DNA from: Impatiens glandulifera
Taxonomy: Eukaryota; Streptophyta; Magnoliopsida; Ericales; Balsaminaceae
Assembly: GCF_907164915.1 (NCBI RefSeq)
Contig: NC_061870.1
Location: 4,554,273-4,618,272 of the forward strand
Direction: 5' to 3'
DNA length: 64,000 nt
In this document: piece after piece, positions 25,267-34,989 of the stretch
Layout of the letters: every line of letters starts with the position of its first letter
How positions within the stretch are numbered: the first letter of the stretch is position 1
Made by a program: the position numbers and the translations under genes
The notes under the pieces: model-generated
Seen by the model: only the letters and a program-made list of their open reading frames with translations
Told to the model about the DNA's origin: nothing
Database searches by the model: none

Positions 25267-26048
25267 GGAATGATCTTTTCCTCTGAAGAAGAACTTTGTG
25301 AATTATATTCATCATATGCCCAATTAATTTGATTTGGCATTCATAAAGTAGGAACCAAAATGATAAAAATGGTAAGCAAAAATACTCCATCATTATTTAT
25401 GTCAAAAGTAAGTCCAATGAATGTTTTACAATCTAGACCTACAACTAAGACAAATTGAAAGCTAAAATTAAGGAGAATTTGTGATAACAAGCGTATGTCT
25501 TGAGCATAACCATACATTAAGTCCTAGGAAGACATGACATATTAGATCCTACAAAGTAATGGACACACATGCAAATAGGAGATTGCAATTAAACGATGAA
25601 GCTGGAATAACTTTGTCCAAAAGTTTTCAATCATTTGTAGTGGAAGCTACAGGGTATCATAACATATCTTTTGATGGGAGAACATGTAGAAATTTCATTA
25701 TAAAAACTCGAAGGTTGAGGTTAGGGAGTGAGGATGCTGAAGTACTTAATAATTATTTCTTAAGAATGCATAGTAGAAACTATAATTTTTCTACTTGCTT
25801 GATTTGGATGAGGAATCCCGAATTATAAACGTGTTTTGGGAAAATGGAAGGTGTAGGAGACTGCCTATGAGTATTTCTCTGATGTTATCACTTTTGATAC
25901 AACCTATTTGACTAATCGTTATGACATGCCCTTTTCTCCATTTGTCGGGATCAATCATCATGGTCAATCTATTTTACTTGGTTGTGGCTTATTGTCAAGT
26001 GAAGATTCAGAGTCTTTCACTTAGTTGTTCATAACTTGGTTAACATGT
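25267..26048 (+). pseudogene. FAR1/FRS-family (MULE-derived) pseudogene
   Basis: Plus-strand translation with frameshifts gives SSEEELCELYSSYAQ and GIHKVGTK (FAR1 DNA-binding domain). The next part is NDEAGITLSKSFQSFVVEA, CRNFIIKTRRLRLGSEDAE and NNYFLRM, and further on VITFDTTYLTNRYDMPFSPF, GINHHGQSILLGCGLLSSED and a TAG in the following SFT-LF. These are FAR-RED IMPAIRED RESPONSE1-related sequences, a transcription factor family domesticated from Mutator transposases. Several stops and shifts and the missing C-terminal half show it is dead. It may be a gene fragment or a Jittery-like transposase; I favour FRS. Confidence 0.8.
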
Positions 26049-26075
26049 AAGTGTTTCGTTGAAAATAAAAACTTT

Positions 26076-26640
26076 TTTCGGAAGCGATGACTTACGCCCA
26101 TCTTTCTTAGGGCGTTTAAAGAGCATGACTCTAACGCTTAGTTAAAAAAAGAGCCCATAGTCAAGTTAGTCAAAATCCATCACTATACTAATCTACAAAT
26201 TCGGATCAATTCAAGCAGAAGAGGAGAGGCAAAGAAGAAGGAAATAAGCGCTCAGATTGGACCAACCTTAAAGCTTTTGGATCTGATAGGAATAATAGAG
26301 AAGTAGGAAAACTTTGGCGATTCATAATGGGGTATAACGAATATTTATGTTCCAGGACATAAAATATAAATAATGAAAGATGAGGAAGACGCTAGTCTTC
26401 TGTGACATAGCAGGAAAGGAACCAAAACCCGTTCAGTTGCTGAAAGAGATAAGCTTGATAAATGAGATTGAGTTTCACCATAAATATCCATTTTATAAAA
26501 TAGATGAATAGAAAGGGCGGAGCCATTAAGTTGAAGGAAGGGCACTCGACCTTTATTTCAAACTAAAGCAAGAAAGAATCAAGTTTACTTTTCGAAAGAA
26601 GGGCCTTCTTTTTTTACTAGTTTCTTAGTAAAGATGCGTT
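26076..26640. other. Probable insertion of mitochondrial DNA (NUMT)
   Basis: Composition changes abruptly from the AT-rich surroundings to a purine-rich, moderately GC-rich style typical of plant mitochondrial intergenic DNA. Examples are GGGCGTTTAAAGAGCATGAC, AGTTGAAGGAAGGGCACTCG and TTTCGAAAGAAGGGCC. It begins directly after the FRS pseudogene. No mitochondrial gene is recognised, so the call rests on sequence style and memory of similar spacers. Confidence 0.45.
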
Positions 26641-26904
26641 AACATTTCCCCAAATGCCATAATCACATAACAATATCGATCTTTGACAATTGCAATTGAG
26701 CATGTATTTCCTAAAACTTGTCATCGTTTTTGTTTGTGGCATATCATGAAGAAACTTTCTATAAAATTAAGAAGTCATGAATACAAACTAATAAAGAAAA
26801 AGATGAAAAACATTGTATAAAACTCCATTACTATTCAACAATGCAAAGACAATTAAAATAACATACAAAATATCATAAAAACATATCAATTTGAAATCTT
26901 TTTA

Positions 26905-27300
26905 TAGTTGTTACAAAAAAAACACAAAATAAAAACGTGAAAACATACGATTTAAAATAAAACATGATAATTTTGAATGTTTTAATTGTTTTTTGATGTT
27001 TTTACGAAAAAACAAAAAATAAAAGCGTGAAAACGTACGATTTATAAAAACACGTTAATTTCGAACATTTAAATTTGGTTTTGATGTTTTTACAAAAAAC
27101 AATATACAAAATATCATAAAATGGACAATTTTAAGTTTTTTTAATGTTTTATGAAAAAAAATAGAAAATAAAAACGTGAGAATGTATGATTTTAAAAAAA
27201 CGTTAATTTCGAACATATTGATTATTTTTTGATGCTTTTATGGGAAAAAAAAAGCGTGAAAATGGATCGATTTGAAAAAACGAGGTCGTAAAAGGCCTTC
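26905..27300 (+). repeat. Subrepeats of about 90 bp in the 5S spacer
   Basis: AAATAAAAACGTGAAAAC followed by TACGATTT recurs at about 26919, 27011, 27164 and 27248 in progressively diverged form, with TTTTGATGTTTTTAC between copies. It lies directly upstream of the 5S sequence, as subrepeats do in many plant 5S intergenic spacers. Confidence 0.6.
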
Positions 27301-27397
27301 GGTTGTTTAAAACTCGTCCATTTCGAATTTCGTGAAAAAATAATTTGTTTTAATTGAATGATGATATATAAAATAAATACATTGTTCATCTTATAAC

Positions 27398-27515
27398 GGG
27401 TGCGATCATAACATCACTAATACATAAGATCCCAATAGAACTCCGCAGCTAAGCGTGATTGGACGAGAATAGTACTAGGATGGGTTAACCCCTCGAAAGT
27501 CCTCGTGTCACACTA
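27398..27515 (+). rRNA. Degenerate 5S rRNA gene copy (pseudogene)
   Basis: The sequence starts GGGTGCGATCATAAC and runs through ACTCCGCAGCTAAGCGTG (A-box region), AGTAGTACTAGGATGGG in the slightly altered form AATAGTACTAGGATGGG, and AGTCCTCGTGTCACA. It is co-linear with plant 5S rRNA over its whole length of about 118 bases. Many differences are C to T/A or G to A. The C-box reads GGATGGGTTAACCCCTCG, which departs from the usual GGGTGACCTCCTGG. Upstream, TATATAAA begins at 27365 and a C precedes position +1, both normal plant 5S features. It ends exactly where an LTR begins. It is a single decayed unit rather than part of a functional array. Confidence 0.85.
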
Positions 27516-28466
27516 TGTTGGGTCAAATTATTTTGACTAAGGGTCAAATTACTTTGACTATCGTAATTTTGATGATAATTTTGTATAAAACATAAACTAA
27601 GTCATCTAATTGTTTTTGGTGCAGGTGTATCGAAAACATGATATATTATACTAAGTATGAATGGGGTTCATTAGACTTATTGGCTATTAGACGCATTGAG
27701 TTAGACATGCAGTCTAACAAACGTAGTTAGACGTGCAGTCTAATAGACGTTGTTAGACGTGTAGTCTAATGGATACGTAGTTAGACGTGCAGTCTAACAG
27801 ATACATAATTAGACGTGCAATCTAACAAATACGTAGTTAGACGTGCAGTCTAACAGATACGTAGTTATACGTGCAGTCTAATAGATACGTAGTTAGACGT
27901 GTAGTCTAATAGATACGTAGTTAGACGTGTAGTCTAATAGATACGTAGTTAGACGTGTAGTCTAATAAACGTAGTTAGACGTGCAGTCTAACAGACGTAG
28001 TTAGACGTGCAGTCTAACAGACGCAGTTAGACGTGCAGTCTAACGGATACGTAGTTAGACGTGCAAGTCTAACAGGCGTAGTTAGACGTGTCGTCTAATA
28101 GATGATAGTTAGATGTGCAGTCTAACTCCTTCAGATTAGTCTGAAGGGAAACGTAGTTAGACGTGTAGTCTAAGAGACGAAGTTAGACGTGCAGTCTAAC
28201 GGATACGTAGTTAGACGTGCAAGTCTAACAAGCATAGTTAGACGTGTCGTCTAATAGATGAGAGTTAGACGTGTAGTCTAAATCCTTCAGATTAGTCTGA
28301 AGGAAAACGTAGTTAGACGTGCAGTCTAACATACGTAGTTAGACGTGCAGTTTAACGGATACGTAGTTAGACGTGCATATCTAACAGACGTAGTTAGACG
28401 TGTCGTCTAACAGATGAGAGTTAGACGTGTAGTCTAACTCCTTCAAATTAGTCTGAAGGGAAGCAT
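27516..28466 (+). mobile_element. 3'-truncated LTR of the element B family (LTR D)
   Basis: It starts TGTTGGGTCAAATTATTTTG. Its first 180 bases align with the start of the element B LTR, including the paired TTGAC motifs and GGTGCAGGTGTATCGAAAA. From about 27697 to 28450 it is the same 28-bp palindrome array, with AGATTAGTCTGAAGG blocks. Similarity to the B LTR stops at about 28466, before the TATA box and primer site. No gag follows, so only the 5' part of an LTR remains. Confidence 0.85.
27697..28450 (+). repeat. 28-bp palindrome array in LTR D
   Basis: The unit is TTAGACGTGCAGTCTAA plus a linker of the type CAGATACGTAG. About two dozen palindromes are present, with drift in the central bases (GTGCAG, GTGTAG, GTGTCG). 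Three blocks with CTTCAGATTAGTCTGAAGG interrupt it. Confidence 0.88.
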
Positions 28467-29879
28467 AGCTTATATATTAATAATTTATCCAAATAATTAA
28501 CATCAAATAAAACAAACTCCTTCAGTTCTATTTCAGCCATAATTTATAACTAATTAATGAAAATATTGTAGAATTGGATTATAAGCATGTCCACACCAAC
28601 AAAAAGAATGAGTTTCATTTTACAAAATTTTAGAAAAATTGTTAGGTGGTACAAGTAAATTCATAAACAATGGATACTTTATTTTTATTATTATTATTAT
28701 TAACTTTATTATTTTTTTTGTCATATTTTAACTTTAATGTTATATTGTTGGTTCTTCAATATCTACTTTATTTTGGTATTTTGAATGTGTAGAACCACGA
28801 AATCCTTATCAGATGATGATTTCAATCGTGTTTATTAATCTTTGTTATTTAATTTGGATAAGTTTTGATTGAATCGATACTATGAATAAAAGTTTTGTTT
28901 GATATTTATAGTCTCAAATTGGTAGGACTTTTAAATGATATTTATAGTTATAAATTTTGAGAAATTAGAACTTTTGATTCATCGTGTTGTGTCCAATTAC
29001 GATCTTTACAACCTTAAAAAAATGTAGTAAACTTTTTTGTCCAATTATCGATATTCATTCCAGTTATTATTTCATCTTATATTTTTTTTTATGTTTACAA
29101 CTTAGACTAATTATTATAATATCTGTTGATATTATAATCTCTAAGAATAACACAAAGGAATCCATTTGAATGGTAGATTTAAGTAGCGTGGACAACTACA
29201 AGAATTTAGTGGTTTATTAAGATGAAAAAAATATAAGATTTAATTTTTTTTTTCGATTTTCATTTTTTGTGTTAACTTACATATTCATGCAAACGCACGG
29301 ACTTTTTGCTAGGTTATATATAATATTGTTTTATAATCCTTTAATATGAGTTTATACATTTTTATCTTATTTTTAAATTTGATGAAAAAATATGTGTTAA
29401 TTTTTGTATATATATATATATATATTTCATGAGTGTAATTAAAACTCATAAATAATAAAGTTTATATCTACATATTTAGCTAAATCATGTTTAATATAGA
29501 GGGTCAAATAATCGACATAAAAATTATCATATTTTTTATTGCAAAATTCCGTCTATATTTTCTTCATTGCTGAAAATGTTCCTTCAATTGTAGAAGTAAA
29601 AATAGGTAATATTAAAACAAGATAATCAATCTAGTTCATTTAATTATATTATTTGTCCTAAAGGTTAATAATTAATTTACTGATTGCATAATTCTTTTGA
29701 TGGTAAACATTTAATAATTAGAAAATTTTATTATGTGAATAATTAATTTATTCAAAAATATATTGATTATTTGTCATCTCTTATTATTAATGTTTGATTA
29801 TCATAACAAAATATTATTAAAAAATAATATTATTGTCTAAAAAAATAATATTAATGTTGCTTTAGGTATTTTGAGATTG
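28467..29879. other. AT-rich DNA, no gene
   Basis: Long A/T runs and a (TA) tract near 29410. Open frames are short and unsupported. The right part may be the decayed 5' half of the copia element that follows. Confidence 0.6.
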
Positions 29880-31500
29880 AATAAATCACTATTTGAATTT
29901 AGTTTTTACTTAAATTTATAAATGTGAGCAACCATTTTATTGGATGTTATGAGCGATTAAAAGGCAATAAATTTTATGATGTAAAGATAGTTTTTTTAGA
30001 CGCGACAATAATATTTTTAGGATATTGAGTTTGAGGGAAAAAATGATTGTATTTGAAGATGATTTAGATTTAATAATTTCTATTGAGGAAGACCTTGTTC
30101 ATATCCCAAATTCATTTAGCATTGATATGGATTTTATTCTTATTGATGATCAAGTTCAAAATTAAGAGCAACAATATATTTGATCAAGAAATTATTCACT
30201 ATAAAGGAGAACTGATATATCGAATGACTATATAGTTTTTCTTTACAAGAATGATGTTAGCGGTGGCATAATGGAAGATTGCGCTATAAGATTCCAACAT
30301 GTTATGAAGGATACTAATTTTGAAAAATGAATTCGTACAATGAACGAAAAGTATAAGTCAATGCATGACAATAAAATTTGGGGAACTTGTCACATTACCA
30401 AAAGAAAAAAAAAATATGTTGGTTGTAAATGAATTTTTTAAACTAATTGAAATTTAAAGGGTAATATTGACAAATATAAGATTTGTTTTGTAGCAAAAGA
30501 TTATTCTCGAAAGAAATTATTTAACTTTAAAGAGAGACATTTTAATTATCTAGTTTTATTGAAGGACTTTTTAAATACAATCATGAGACTTGTTTCATAT
30601 TTTGATATGGAGCTTCACCAAATTGATGTTAAGACAACATTTTCAATGGATACATTGAAAAAATAGTCTATATGGTGCAATCATAAAACTTTATGTCGGG
30701 AGACCCAATTTATATGGTTTGCATATTAAAATAAAAAAAATTTATGGACTTAAACAAACATTTAATGAGTGGTACCATAAATTTCACGAAATAATTCTCT
30801 TATTTGGTTTTTGAGATGAATTTAATTATTGATTGTGTGTATCAAAAGTTTAGTTGGAGTAAACACATTTTATAATTTTATATGTGGATAGAATTTTGTT
30901 TACCATAATTTTTTTTGACATTAAGTAGCTAAAAAGTTATGAGATACTTGAAAATAATTAAAAATTAAATGCTCACGTATAGAAGGCGAGATAGTCTTGA
31001 GATCATTAATTATTCTAACTCGATCTTGTGGAATGCCAAGACAATATGAAATCCACTTCGGGTTACATTTTCATGCGAGTTGAAGTTATTTCTTGTGTCA
31101 AACAAACACTTACGACTTCATCCACTATGGCAATGAAATTTATGAAATTTTATGATGCGTCAAATTAGATGATATTGATGAAGAAAATAAATTGTCATTG
31201 GTCTGTATACACAGGAAGGGGATTGAAGACCCTCTGAATTATTTTCTAATAATAAATCAGTTATATTATATTTTAACAATAACAACAATAACATGAGCTT
31301 GATGAAGTCAAGTATATTGATATGAAGTTCCTTGTTGTAAAACAAATGATAGAGAGTGGGCAAATTTTGTTAAAATATGTAGGTAATATATGTACAAACT
31401 CTATGATAGTGGAACCCTTGACAAAAAGTTTTACGTCTAGTGTCTTTCATGAGCATACTACTCATATGGTTGTCATAGAGATCGGTCATCTATATTTTAA
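29880..31500 (+). pseudogene. Heavily decayed copia pol (integrase end, RT, RNase H)
   Basis: Nucleotide similarity to the pol of the copia element at the right edge can be followed in order. CAACCATTTTATTGGATGTT aligns with the segment near 62530, CGAATGACTATAT with that near 62890, and CATATTTTGATATGGAGCTTCACC with that near 63256. WHKFHEII-like codons align with 63420. RNase H follows (SGYIF, KQTLTTSSTMA, SNNNKS-like block at 31240, KFLVVKQMIESGQILLK, then FHEHTTHM). Stops occur throughout. It is the same lineage as the right-edge element but far older. Confidence 0.75.
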
Positions 31501-32125
31501 GTGAGTTTGTAGTTTGATTGTCTTCTAGTTTAGTTGATTTATAGATGTTTATGAAGTTTTATTTTAATAAGAAATTTAGTATTATATAGTTTATTACACT
31601 TTGTATAATTATGTTTAAAGTATGATCTCAATAAAGTCAAATATGACTAGTTAAAATTGACATAAAAAGATCACCGTGCATGATATGCTTTTTAGTCCTA
31701 CATTGATATAATTAATTGATAATTTTTTTATACAATATATGATTGTGATGAGACAAAGTTTTAAGTGCATTAAGATTGACACATTTATTTTTGTACATAA
31801 ATGACTTAAGGGAGATTTATGAAATTTATGGGTTATTTGTATAATAAGTAATTGAGTAGATGTCATCTATTATATAAGCCAAAATAATGTAATCTAATGT
31901 GAAACCAAATTTATGGTTTATGAGTATATTTTTTATAAATATAAAGTGAGTATACCATAAGTGATATTTCTAATTTTATGAAGTGCTAAATTAGAAATAA
32001 CAAAATCAAATTAACTAACATTGTATTGATTATTTTGTAACGGTAATGGTCCCAAAATTAAAATACAGTCATTTTTTCTCTACTTCCTCCTCATCAATAA
32101 AGAGAGAAAGTTAATTGATGTACTC
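31501..32125. other. AT-rich DNA left of the Mutator element, no gene
   Basis: Possibly the decayed 3' LTR of the preceding copia copy. No terminal motif can be fixed. Confidence 0.5.
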
Positions 32126-32275
32126 ATTAATTGGGAAATTTGACGAAATGACCTTGATAATGGGTCAAATTCGAAAAATAACCCACGCTTAATAAACTTT
32201 GCGAAAATGACACTTTCGGCCTGCCAAATGTCCGTTTTTCCCCCGAGACACCCCCTTACCGCTCATTACCGTGTA

Positions 32276-32462
32276 TTGCAAATTCGAACCATATCTATAG
32301 CATTTTTAATTTTATTTTTAACCGTTTTAAGTTTATGGGCGGATCAACCCACAATCCGACTCAAGTATCCATTTACTCTCACATATATCCAAATTAACCA
32401 CAACTCTCGACTCGATAATCTAGACACTTTAAAAATTAAGCATCATTATATATATATATAGA
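32276..32462 (-). repeat. Dispersed-repeat insertion inside the left inverted repeat
   Basis: Relative to the right inverted repeat, this block interrupts the word TATTACATAATGCGCG, with ATT repeated on both sides. The inserted sequence, read on the minus strand, matches the repeat at 22912-23653 (TAATGATGCTTAATTTTTAA, GGGTTGATCCGCCC, CTTAAAACGGTTAAAAATAA). Confidence 0.7.
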
Positions 32463-32645
32463 TTACATAATGCGCGTATTGTGTAATACGTGTATAATGA
32501 AATACGCATATTACATAATATGCGCATTATGTAATTTACGTATTTCATAATGCGTTTTTTACATTGTACGTGTATTTGTAATATGTGTATAATGAAATAT
32601 GCATATTACATAACACGCATAAAATGTAAAACGCGTATTTAATAG
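32462..32645. repeat. Palindromic ACGCGTAT/ATGCGC array, left subterminal
   Basis: Repeated words ATTACATAATGCGCGTATT, AATACGTGTATAATG and AATACGCATATTACATAA overlap to give many short perfect palindromes. A matching array lies in the right inverted repeat. Confidence 0.8.
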
Positions 32646-33057
32646 TATATGAAGCTTAATTGCCCTCATTTTAAAAAAAAAAGTGTTTCAAATCACGACT
32701 ATCTTTCTCCAACTCTAAAAACCATATCCCTCCCTCCCGCTCCCTTTGCTACAACCACGACTAGCAACTGAAGATCACGACCACGACCTCTCTGTTCATT
32801 CAAGATTAGCAACTGAAGACCCACGACTCTTCGTTCTCAAATGGGTATGTTTATTTTATGTTATTTGATTTGATGATTACTTAGTTAGTGATTATGAACA
32901 CTATGTTATAGTATAAATAGGTTATATTCTTAGTTATTGATTCGATAACTCCTAAATTTAAATGAATATGCGAATAATATATTATGAACAAAGACAGATT
33001 TCACTCACACGTATTGTTGCTCACTCAGGCGTATTGTTGTTCACGCGTATTGCTCAT

Positions 33058-33238
33058 TAATGAGGAGATTCCTACTAGGTTTCATGGAAATACAATGTGG
33101 CAAGAATCGCCCACAAGTTTACTTTAATGGACATATTGGATAGGGGGCTCCTATCCATTAGATCCATTGCAGCAAACTTACGGGAAAGTTGCTGCATTGG
33201 ATTTCCATGAAATTACTAGAAGGAAACTCCTCATCAGT
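33058..33238. repeat. Fold-back: inverted duplication of the DUF1985 gene 5' end
   Basis: The left arm (TGAGGAG, TTTCATGGAAAT, CAATG, TTTACT, ATGGA, GGATAGG) is the complement of the right arm (CCTATCC, TCCAT, AAACTT, GCATTGG, ATTTCCATGAAA, CTCCTCA). The stretch can fold on itself over about 85 bases per arm. The right arm continues to 33252 and, read on the minus strand, begins MASTITDEEF. It aligns with MESTIIPEF at 47448, the start of the DUF1985 gene. Confidence 0.75.
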
Positions 33239-33330
33239 TATGGTTGACGCCATCTTCAAAAACCAACAATAGAAGTAAGTAAGAACATTACAATACGCGT
33301 ATAATTAACGTTGAACTATTTTCAATTGCA

Positions 33331-33396
33331 GCTCAAGTAATTGTTTACTTTGATGGAGAGTGGAAAATTACGGATGGTTTTCTCATTTTGTTCTAA
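33331..33396 (+). pseudogene. Mutator transposase N-terminal stub
   Basis: After a pyrimidine-rich stretch ending TTGCAG at 33330, the plus strand encodes QVIVYFDGEWKITDGFLILF. This resembles the N-terminal strand (VxVYxxGxWxxxxGYxxY) of plant MuDR-type transposases. The frame stops immediately afterwards at TAA and is replaced by Ulp1 sequence of the opposite strand. The catalytic DDE domain is absent. Confidence 0.5.
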
Positions 33397-33741
33397 AGTC
33401 AACTAGAGGTTTAAACATGCAGCATTGATCTCCTGCACAATATGCGTGAATTATACAATAAGAATGATGGAACAATACACGTGAATTATATAAAAAGCGT
33501 GAATACTCTATAATGAAGAATACCTCATCAATGAGCCACTTAGATTTCCTTAGCATTGTATAGAAGAACTTATAGCGTGTAGAGCTAGTATTGACATCCA
33601 CCATTTTAAATTTATTTTTTTCGGCAACTTTTTCAGCAGTTCTGAATCAAATTTCACCAAAGGATCGACCTTGATTGGATTTTTGACCCTCATTGTTTTT
33701 CCAGAAGGGTCAGTGTAGGGAGTAAGTAGTCTCGACCTCAA
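33396..33741 (-). pseudogene. Ulp1-like cysteine protease, N-terminal part only
   Basis: Minus-strand exon 33741-33534 reads RLLTPYTDPSGK, then after a shift YKFFYTMLRKSKWLIDE. A GT donor follows at 33533, then a TGTGCAG acceptor, and exon 33432-33396 reads EINAACLN before a stop. The WLxDExIxxA core is the landmark at the start of the Ulp1/SENP fold in plant transposon-borne proteases. The His, Asp and Cys of the catalytic triad would lie downstream and have been deleted. Confidence 0.6.
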
Positions 33742-33749
33742 CCTCTTTC

Positions 33750-34260
33750 TCTTTTATTGGACTGCAGAAGTATCCTTTACTTCCACCACATCCTCCTCTC
33801 CTTTATGCTTGTCCTTCTTCTCCAAATCCTTCTTCTTGTCCTCCTTCTCCTCCACCTTGTCTTCCTTCTTCTTTTCCACCTTCTCCACAAACATATCCTC
33901 CTTCTCCTTATCTACCTTCTTCTCCACCATCTTCTTATCAAAATCCTTCTACTCCACAAACACATCCTCCTCCTCCTTGTCTTCCTTCTTCTCCACCTTC
34001 ATCTGAACATTCTTCTTGTCCACCTTCTTTTTCTTGTCCACCTTTTTCTTGTTCACCTTCTTCTTGCCCTCCTTATCTGCAAACACATCATCATCCTTCA
34101 GCACCACATCCTCAATCTTCTCATTCACCCGATCCTCTTCAATCTTCTCATTCACCACATCTTCCTCAATCTTCTCATTCACATTTTCCACATCTTCCTC
34201 AATATTCTCATTCACCTTCTCCACATCATCAATCTTATTCAACAGATCCTCAATCTTCTC
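33750..34260 (-). pseudogene. Lys/Glu/Asp-rich coiled-coil exon of the transposon-borne gene
   Basis: Begins after an intron acceptor (AATGTGCAG, 34261) with EKIEDLLNKIDDVEKVNENI and continues as VNEKIEED repeats, then poly-KKVDKKKK. A stop and a frameshift divide it near 33950. It is the low-complexity linker between the DUF1985 and Ulp1 parts of the same minus-strand gene. The leucine/serine-rich open frames on the opposite strand are shadows of this composition. Confidence 0.6.
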
Positions 34261-34318
34261 CTGCACATTGGAATAAATTAGACAAAATGCATAAACCAAT
34301 ACAAAAAGCATGAATATG

Positions 34319-34323
34319 AATTT
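34319..34323. other. Target-site duplication of element A, left copy (AATTT)
   Basis: Identical to 45470-45474. It lies within an intron of the transposon-borne gene, whose donor is at 45481-45480 and acceptor at 34262-34261. Confidence 0.92.
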
Positions 34324-34504
34324 TGTTAGGTCAAATTATTTTGATTAAATATTGAAATAATTTACCCTCTGATATTTTGATGATGAAATAACTTTTGAGT
34401 GTTGATACAGGTGTATTGAGACAATACGTTATTAGACTTGGATCTAATGAGGGTCACTAGACCGATTTTGATTTTCATTTGCATAAAAATAGACGCACAG
34501 TCTA

Positions 34505-34935
34505 ACTCATCGGAGTTAGACGTGTAGTCTAATAGGTGTAAAGAATTAGACGCAAGTCTAATGAATACACGGAATTAGACGTAAGTCTAATAGAATTAAA
34601 CGTACAGTCTAACTCATCGGAGTTAGACGTGTAGTCTAATAGATGTAAAGAATTAGACGGATGGTCTAATGAATACACGGAATTAGACGTAAGTTTAATA
34701 GAATTAGACGTACAGTCTAACTCATCGGAGTTAGACGTGTAGTCAAATAGATGTAAAGAATTAGACGGATGGTCTAATGAATACACGGAATTAGACGTAA
34801 GTCTAATAGAATTAGACGTACAGTCTAACTCATCGGAGTTAGACGTGTAGTCTAATAGATGTAAAGAATTAGACAGATGGTCTAATGAATACACGGAATT
34901 AGACGTAAGTCTAATATATTCGTAATTAGACGTAC
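34505..34935 (+). repeat. 108-bp higher-order palindrome array in LTR A, four copies
   Basis: Each unit contains four imperfect palindromes: TTAGACGTACAGTCTAA, TTAGACGTGTAGTCTAA, TTAGACGGATGGTCTAA and TTAGACGTAAGTCTAA. They are joined by linkers CTCATCGGAG, TAGATGTAAAGAA and TGAATACACGGAA. As 108 is divisible by three, a repetitive minus-strand open frame arises by chance. Confidence 0.9.
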
Positions 34936-34989
34936 AGTCTAAATCATCGGAGTTAGACGTGTAGTCTAATATTTTTTTTTGTAATTAGA

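Larger units (their letters stand above)
32133..32720 (+). repeat. Left terminal inverted repeat of the Mutator element
   Basis: Aligns with the complement of 58024-58432 as far as the CCCTCATTTTAAAAAAAAAA and CACGACT blocks. It is longer than its partner because of an extra 187 bases at 32276-32462. Palindromic ACGCGTATT arrays occupy 32462-32645. Confidence 0.8.

Noticed and set aside
27398..27515. Functional 5S rRNA gene or Cassandra element
   Set aside because: Too many substitutions in the C-box and helices for a working 5S gene, and no flanking Cassandra LTR sequence or second copy can be seen.
33757..34281. Leucine- and serine-rich plus-strand frames resembling membrane proteins
   Set aside because: They are the antisense of the Lys/Glu-rich exons of the minus-strand transposon gene; the same occurs at 45513-46055.
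34529..34894. 121-codon minus-strand frame with a 36-residue repeat
   Set aside because: It is the translation of the 108-bp LTR array; the palindromes explain the repetition and the frame is broken in the 3' LTR.
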